Below, piece after piece: positions 32,025 through 35,040 of a DNA stretch of 35,040 bases. The position numbers and the translations under genes were made by a program. This DNA comes from a virus: positions 1 through 35,040 of the IMG/VR virus record IMGVR_UViG_3300020463_000058. One strand, given 5' to 3'. Under the pieces are notes generated by a model. That model searched no databases and had not been told where the DNA came from. It saw nothing but the letters and a program-made list of their open reading frames with translations. Positions within the stretch are counted from its first letter, which is position 1. Every line of letters starts with the position of its first letter.

Positions 32025-32281
32025 AAGCTATAGGGTGGCAGAGATGTAAGACGAGGAGAAAAGATGTGAACACCTCTGCCGATTTGAATTCGGCTAATTG
32101 TAAGGAACGCCAATTCAAACAATATTTTTGTAAAAAAATAAAAAAATTTATTTCTACTGTTATTATTATAACACGTACACGCTACAATTTTAGGGGGGGT
32201 TATCGCATTTATTACAGGCACGAAAAACGCAGACGCAACGCCTAAAATACAGGGGAATATTCTATAAAGGGAGTTAGTCAT
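32021..32281 (-). CDS. Doubtful 86-residue frame between terS and terL
   Basis: An open frame overlaps the terS 3' end by eight bases and the terL start by four, consistent with coupling. However, its residues are unlike its neighbours (Phe/Ile/Cys-rich, with N-N-N-S-R-N-K-F-F-Y-F-F), and the DNA contains a strong extended -10 sequence, a poly-T tract and two alternative hairpins. The N-terminal 30 residues could be a membrane segment. It may be a real membrane peptide, or an untranslated terL control region. Confidence 0.3.
   Translation of the reverse strand: MTNSLYRIFPCILGVASAFFVPVINAITPPKIVACTCYNNNSRNKFFYFFTKILFELAFLTISRIQIGRGVHIFSPRLTSLPPYSL
32078..32120 (-). promoter_or_regulatory. Alternative hairpins before terL
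   Basis: GCCGA (32078-32082) and TCGGC (32090-32094) form one stem. A longer, slightly imperfect dyad uses the GAATT-containing right part of that stem with TTTGAATTGGC-like sequence at about 32110-32120. They cannot both form, a hallmark of attenuator-like leaders. Position just ahead of terL fits control of the late operon, though both stems are modest. Confidence 0.4.
32165..32173 (-). promoter_or_regulatory. Extended -10 promoter element upstream of terL
   Basis: On the minus strand, TGTTATAAT is a perfect extended -10 (TGN-TATAAT). The -35 region at 17 bp is weak, as allowed for extended -10 promoters. It would start transcription of terL, portal and downstream genes independent of terS. 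Confidence 0.4.
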
Positions 32282-32756
32282 TCTCTTCTATCTCCTTATC
32301 TTCTAGGTTTTTAAAATCTCCCTCTATTGTTTGGGGCGTATTTGGGACGCTTTCCAGTCTCTCCCTTGCGTCCTTGAGAATATTATTTAAATTTAAATCA
32401 ACTTTTATCTGTGCGTCTTCGTCTTTCCATTGTCCGTTCTCTCCTCTCGATTTTAACCAAAATATTTGAGCATTAACGCTAGGATTATCGGGTTTGGTTG
32501 CACTTTCATATAGGGCATTTGCTACAGTCATCATTGCTTTTGATTTCCCTCTTTCCATAGCCTTAACAAAATTAACACTTCTTTTTTTGTTTCTATGTAA
32601 TGTGAGCCATGAGATAGGAGGGTTTAATGCTTGTGCTACTTGCTTTTCACTTAATCCTAAACCGAATAATCTTTCCACTTCTTTAAAATCTAGCTCAATT
32701 TTTTTTCGTCCTGCTTTTGCTTTTTTGATAGGTTTATTATCTTTTTTTGTGTTCAT
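32274..32756 (-). CDS. terS: Terminase small subunit
   Basis: 160 residues. N-terminal Lys-rich tail, then an HTH (F-K-E-V-E-R-L-F-G-L-G-L-S-E-K-Q-V-A-Q-A-L) typical of DNA-recognising TerS, a helical oligomerisation part (K-A-M-M-T-V-A-N-A-L-Y), a W-L-K-S-R-G-E-N-G-Q-W segment and an acidic C-terminus. First gene of the late operon. It selects phage DNA for packaging by TerL. No strong ribosome site is seen upstream. Confidence 0.85.
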   Translation of the reverse strand: MNTKKDNKPIKKAKAGRKKIELDFKEVERLFGLGLSEKQVAQALNPPISWLTLHRNKKRSVNFVKAMERGKSKAMMTVANALYESATKPDNPSVNAQIFWLKSRGENGQWKDEDAQIKVDLNLNNILKDARERLESVPNTPQTIEGDFKNLEDKEIEEND

Positions 32757-32876
32757 TTTTGCTTTTATTGTGTCTTTTTTATCACTTTTTGAATATTTTT
32801 TTATATAGCTAATATCCTTTATTTTAAAGGTTTTTCTTTGATTTTGTTAATTTATTTTAACTTTTTTTTGATTTAG

Positions 32877-32918
32877 TTGTTTACATCTAGGATAGATTTC
32901 TATAATATCTGTCCTAGA
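32877..32918 (+). promoter_or_regulatory. Promoter and dyad operator of the ArdA operon
   Basis: TTGTTT (32877-32882) and TATAAT (32901-32906) are 18 bp apart (17 bp if TGTTTA at 32878 is the -35). An inverted repeat, TCTAGGATAGA (32886-32896) and TCTGTCCTAGA (32908-32918), matches at 10 of 11 positions and straddles the -10, so a dimeric repressor bound there would block polymerase. Strong AAGGAGGT follows before ardA. Confidence 0.65.
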
Positions 32919-32950
32919 CATTTAAAAAACCAGTAAGGAGGTATAAAAAA

Positions 32951-33475
32951 ATGACTAACAACAAAGACGAGAAAATAAAAATATATGTGGCTTCTTTAGA
33001 AGCATATAACTCAGGTCGAATGGTTGGGGACTGGATAACCCCTTGCGATTATTCAGATTATGAAAGTTTTCAAAATGCTATTAAAAAAGCTACTAAGAAC
33101 GCAGACGAGGTAGCTGTTCACGATTACGAAGGAATTAATCTTCATACTGAGTATCCAGACTTTGAAAAACTTTATGAATTTGCAAAAGGTTTAGAGGATA
33201 GCTATTTAGATAACGAGGTTATTTTCGCTTTTGCAGAACATACAGGAGAAGACCCAGAATTTGATTTAATAGCTAAAGCAGAAGATTATTATGTAGGAAC
33301 TTTTGAAAACTTTAGAGAATATGCAGACGATTTTGCTGATGAAATGCTTGGACAACAAAAGGATAGTTTTTTAACCAATTATTTTGATTACGAAAGTTAT
33401 GCTCGAGATTTAGAGTACGATTTTATTGTATGTCATGTATCAGGTTATAACGTGGCAATATTTAACAATTGTTAA
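32951..33475 (+). CDS. ardA: Antirestriction protein ArdA
   Basis: 174 residues, highly acidic. The start I-Y-V-A-S-L-E-A-Y-N-S-G-R-M-V-G-D-W-I (11-29) and the C-terminal block L-T-N-Y-F-D-Y-E-S-Y-A-R-D-L, Y-D-F-I-V-C-H-V-S-G-Y-N-V-A-I-F are ArdA signatures. ArdA mimics bent B-DNA and blocks type I restriction-modification enzymes, so the incoming phage genome survives. AAGGAGGT stands nine bases before the ATG. First gene of the plus-strand early operon, under the dyad-operator promoter. Confidence 0.95.
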   Translation: MTNNKDEKIKIYVASLEAYNSGRMVGDWITPCDYSDYESFQNAIKKATKNADEVAVHDYEGINLHTEYPDFEKLYEFAKGLEDSYLDNEVIFAFAEHTGEDPEFDLIAKAEDYYVGTFENFREYADDFADEMLGQQKDSFLTNYFDYESYARDLEYDFIVCHVSGYNVAIFNNC

Positions 33476-33492
33476 AGGAGGTAAGGAAAACA

Positions 33493-33569
33493 CTACTACT
33501 GAAGACGCTAATGCAGAAACACCCTTTTTTCCTCACATTGTTAAAGTTAGAAAAGAGGGTGTCTAGTAG
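33493..33569 (+). ncRNA. Hammerhead-like self-cleaving ribozyme, type I (copy 1)
   Basis: Stem I is CTACTA (33493-33498) with TAGTAG (33564-33569). The core C-T-G-A-A-G-A (33499-33505) is followed by a short stem II (GC / GC around TAAT), G-A-A-A (33516-33519), and stem III of 13 pairs (33519-33531 with 33550-33562, one G-U). Then comes G-T-C, with cleavage expected after C33563. Order and bases are those of hammerheads (CUGANGA, GAAA, NUH). A caution is the C-A mismatch at the first stem II pair, usually G-C. It lies in the leader of the gene at 33615. Confidence 0.8.
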
Positions 33570-33593
33570 AGGGAATAATCCCAACACACAAAA

Positions 33594-33610
33594 GCCAAAA
33601 GGCAGGAGGC
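33594..33610 (+). promoter_or_regulatory. GCC-tetraloop-GGC hairpin and Shine-Dalgarno (leader 1)
   Basis: GCC-AAAA-GGC (33594-33603) is followed at once by AGGAGG and the ATG at 33615. The same element follows the second ribozyme. After cleavage it would be close to the new 5' end and may hold the ribosome site open or protect the end. Confidence 0.65.
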
Positions 33611-33614
33611 AGAA

Positions 33615-33890
33615 ATGCAAAATATTAAAGATGTTCAAATAGAACAAGCCAGACACCCTTTAAGGAATAATGTTCCGTCTTGGTTGTTAGGACTTTTTGA
33701 AAATTATGATGGCGTTCATTTAACGAACCATGAAGACGAAACAGAAAAAGCAGACTTATTAATTTGTGCTGAAGCTGTTATAGACATAATAAATAATGAC
33801 TTTACAGGGTACAACGTAGAAGTTTCAGCGAATGATTTAGTTGATTGCTATATACATGACAGTATTTGTAGCCCTTTAAATGCAGGTTAA
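33615..33890 (+). CDS. Small hypothetical protein behind ribozyme 1
   Basis: 91 residues with an acidic and Asn-rich composition (N-H-E-D-E-T-E-K-A-D), with strands and helices but no recognised family (N-N-V-P-S-W-L-L-G-L-F-E-N-Y-D-G-V; E-V-S-A-N-D-L-V-D-C-Y). Start defined by the strong AGGAGG at 33604-33609. Its acidity and ArdA adjacency suggest another anti-host-defence factor, unproven. Confidence 0.7.
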   Translation: MQNIKDVQIEQARHPLRNNVPSWLLGLFENYDGVHLTNHEDETEKADLLICAEAVIDIINNDFTGYNVEVSANDLVDCYIHDSICSPLNAG

Positions 33891-33894
33891 ACCA

Positions 33895-33957
33895 GTCTAT
33901 CTGAAGAAGTTTAATACAGAAACGCTTTATTTTAGGAGGAGATAAAGCGTCATAGAC
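33895..33957 (+). ncRNA. Hammerhead-like self-cleaving ribozyme, type I (copy 2)
   Basis: Stem I is GTCTAT (33895-33900) with ATAGAC (33952-33957). The core C-T-G-A-A-G-A (33901-33907) is followed by short stem II (GT / AC around TTAAT), G-A-A-A (33919-33922), and stem III ACGCTTTAT with ATAAAGCGT (33922-33930 / 33942-33950), nine perfect pairs. G-T-C puts cleavage after C33951. Stems I and III differ in sequence from copy 1 but keep pairing (covariation), and the core is unchanged. An A-A mismatch replaces the first stem II pair. The 11-nt loop of stem III contains AGGAGG. Confidence 0.85.
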
Positions 33958-33962
33958 AAAAA

Positions 33963-33978
33963 GCCGAAAGGCAGGAGA
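33963..33978 (+). promoter_or_regulatory. GCC-GAAA-GGC hairpin and Shine-Dalgarno (leader 2)
   Basis: GCC (33963-33965), GNRA tetraloop GAAA, GGC (33970-33972), then AGGAGA and the ATG at 33985. Homologous to leader 1 element at 33594-33610. Confidence 0.65.
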
Positions 33979-33984
33979 CAAACA

Positions 33985-34155
33985 ATGAAAATAACAAACT
34001 ATAAAAATTACAAAATAAGAGAAAGTAAAGGCACAAAACGTATTGCTAAATCAATATTAATTGAAGAGCCAAACGGAGATATTTTACTCTTGATTGCTAA
34101 TAAACCTAAAACTGTAAAAGAAGCTAAACAATATATAGACAAAATTGGAGAATAA
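33985..34155 (+). CDS. Small hypothetical protein behind ribozyme 2
   Basis: 56 residues with strand-helix pattern: I-T-N-Y-K-N-Y-K-I-R, then I-L-I-E-E-P-N-G-D-I-L-L-L-I, then a C-terminal helix. No family recognised. Start defined by AGGAGA at 33973-33978. Not seen as a long frame because of its size. Confidence 0.7.
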   Translation: MKITNYKNYKIRESKGTKRIAKSILIEEPNGDILLLIANKPKTVKEAKQYIDKIGE

Positions 34156-34158
34156 ATA

Positions 34159-34320
34159 ATGAATAAGAAAAAAAGATTTATAGCGACTAGAGAATATTCT
34201 CGTGAAGAGTATTGTTTTATTGATGCTTACACTTTAGAGGAAGCTGAAAAAATAGCTGAAAATGAAGAGTTAAATTGGGAGTTAGAAGGTGAAACAGATG
34301 AAGTTGAGGTTAAGGAATGA
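34159..34320 (+). CDS. Small acidic protein
   Basis: 53 residues: basic N-terminus, then R-F-I-A-T-R-E-Y-S-R-E-E-Y-C-F-I-D-A-Y-T-L-E-E-A-E-K-I, and a strongly acidic C-terminus. The pattern F-I-A/V...A-x-T-x-E-E-A-E-K is common in phage accessory proteins. Its stop overlaps the next start (ATGA). Confidence 0.65.
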   Translation: MNKKKRFIATREYSREEYCFIDAYTLEEAEKIAENEELNWELEGETDEVEVKE

Positions 34321-34454
34321 ATAAGAAACAAAAAAGATTGAGACTTAAAAGACTTAACGCACAAAATAAACTGTATAAAAAAACTGGTTACTGGAGTTAT
34401 AAGCAGTTGGGATATGCTTCTCTTCACGAGTCACAAGCGAGGGACGAATTATGA
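34317..34454 (+). CDS. Small basic protein
   Basis: 45 residues. Very basic start (M-N-K-K-Q-K-R-L-R-L-K-R-L), then an aromatic stretch G-Y-W-S-Y-K-Q-L-G-Y. Both ends are ATGA overlaps. Function unknown; charge suggests nucleic-acid contact. Confidence 0.65.
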   Translation: MNKKQKRLRLKRLNAQNKLYKKTGYWSYKQLGYASLHESQARDEL

Positions 34455-34705
34455 CTGATAATTACAACAAAGAATGGATTGAGCAGAGACTTTATACAAT
34501 CAAACGTGAGCAGGAATTAGAAGGAGATAGTATGTACCCTAAGACTTATGAAAAACTTACGTTAGAAGCCATAGAATTAAGGCAGAAGCTAAAATCTTTT
34601 GAAGAAGCCGAACCAAAATTAAGTGAGGAGGAAGAAAAGCAGAAAGATTTAGATTGGGACAGATTTTTTAGACACATGGAGGGCAAATTTAAAAATGAAA
34701 AATAA
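34451..34705 (+). CDS. Helical charged hypothetical protein
   Basis: 84 residues, almost all helix with Glu/Lys-rich heptad character (residues 10-65) and a basic end. Likely coiled coil. Start overlaps the previous stop. Confidence 0.7.
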   Translation: MTDNYNKEWIEQRLYTIKREQELEGDSMYPKTYEKLTLEAIELRQKLKSFEEAEPKLSEEEEKQKDLDWDRFFRHMEGKFKNEK

Positions 34706-34865
34706 AGATTACAAGGACATATTTTTTCTAGCAATGGAGTTAGATGAATACCAAAGAAAGATGTTAATTATGGTTTTAGTTTCTTCCATGTTAACTGATT
34801 TAAGCAATCAAGAAGCTATAACTTTTATAAGAATACTACAGGAGGTAACCAACGAAGAAGTATGA
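34695..34865 (+). CDS. Small helical hypothetical protein
   Basis: 56 residues: Lys-rich start, then hydrophobic helix M-L-I-M-V-L-V-S-S-M-L-T (about 24-35), then a charged helix. It overlaps the previous gene's end by 11 bases and the next start by four. May associate with membrane; otherwise unknown. Confidence 0.6.
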   Translation: MKNKDYKDIFFLAMELDEYQRKMLIMVLVSSMLTDLSNQEAITFIRILQEVTNEEV

Positions 34866-34999
34866 AAAAATTTACAATTACAGGAGAGTTTGAATTCAAA
34901 GATATTGAAGCTGAAACAGAAGAAGAAGCTATTGAGCTTGTTGAAGATGCTTTAAGGGACTTAAATAATATATGTTACGAAGTTAAGGAGGAAGCATGA
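34862..34999 (+). CDS. Small acidic protein ending K-E-E-A
   Basis: 45 residues: K-F-T-I-T-G-E-F-E-F-K-D-I-E-A-E-T-E-E-E-A-I-E-L-V-E-D-A, a strand then helix. The fold pattern resembles small phage proteins that precede coupled genes. Its last codons contain AAGGAGG for the next gene (ATGA overlap). Confidence 0.65.
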   Translation: MKKFTITGEFEFKDIEAETEEEAIELVEDALRDLNNICYEVKEEA

Positions 35000-35040
35000 A
35001 ACAAGCAGATAAAAACTTTTTAGATGATGTGTACGATACT
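34996..35040 (+). CDS. Start of a small gene cut by the window edge
   Basis: The ATG at 34996 has AAGGAGG upstream and overlaps the preceding stop. Fifteen codons (M-K-Q-A-D-K-N-F-L-D-D-V-Y-D-T) run to the end of the window, in frame with the open frame at base 1, suggesting one 55-residue gene split by the break. Confidence 0.6.
   Translation, partial: MKQADKNFLDDVYDT

Noticed and set aside
32816-32830. CCTTTA-TTT-TAAAGG dyad followed by T-run, terminator-like on the plus strand
   Set aside because: No plus-strand gene lies upstream, the stem is only six AT-rich pairs with a 3-nt loop, and AT-rich dyads are common here.
33513-33635. A short plus-strand frame starting at an ATG inside ribozyme 1
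   Set aside because: The ATG lies in stem II and no correctly spaced ribosome site exists; the RNA structure explains the sequence better.
1-35040. CRISPR array, insertion sequence or transposase
   Set aside because: No regularly spaced repeats, terminal inverted repeats or transposase motifs were seen.

Overview
The window is the genome, or nearly all of it, of a small, AT-rich, temperate tailed phage of the short-tailed (podovirus) kind. Its hallmark proteins are a P22-like portal, a DUF5309/SU10-like major capsid protein, large ejection proteins and a P22 gp10-like tail protein. The low GC, small overlapping genes, DUF6321/DUF1289/DUF3310-type proteins and tRNA-Lys resemble marine phages of alphaproteobacteria (SAR11/SAR116-type hosts); this host assignment is an inference. 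The last incomplete gene (from 34996) and the first incomplete gene (to 123) join in frame across the window ends, which suggests a circular or circularly permuted genome of about 35,040 bp opened inside a gene.

There are four transcription blocks. (1) Plus strand, 32951 through the closure to 1206: an accessory operon of ArdA antirestriction protein and about twelve small genes. Leaders of two of these genes contain what read as type-I hammerhead ribozymes (33493-33569 and 33895-33957). (2) Minus strand, 7321 down to 1264: a replication and recombination operon with an AlpA/excisionase-like HTH protein, a PD-(D/E)XK nuclease with an Fe-S-like Cys set, a Sak4-like RecA-fold ATPase, a zinc ribbon, an SSB-like protein, a Toprim primase-helicase and two winged-helix proteins. 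(3) Plus strand, 7452-9763: a DUF1289 protein, a small membrane protein, a DUF3310 protein, tRNA-Lys(TTT) and a tyrosine integrase. (4) Minus strand, 32756 down to 9734: the late operon. In order of transcription it has small terminase, large terminase, portal, a cluster of tiny genes, a lysis cassette (holin, M15 endolysin, a membrane/coiled-coil protein), scaffold, capsid, connector, tail fibres with an S74 chaperone, a COQ4-like protein, a gp10-like propeller, three ejection proteins and a PD-(D/E)XK nuclease.

No DNA polymerase, RNA polymerase or CI-type repressor was recognised, so replication and transcription probably depend on the host. The lysogeny switch is probably at the divergent region 7322-7451, the region 32757-32950, or both; each carries dyad operators.

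The most unusual features are the paired hammerhead-like ribozymes, each followed by a GCC-tetraloop-GGC hairpin and a Shine-Dalgarno sequence, and the COQ4-family (ubiquinone biosynthesis) gene inside the tail module. Also notable are a ten-residue N-terminal tag shared by the primase-helicase and the SSB, a 57-residue Walker-A-only mini-ATPase, and paired 26-bp repeats between the tRNA and the integrase. All calls are from reading the sequence; no searches or folding programs were run.
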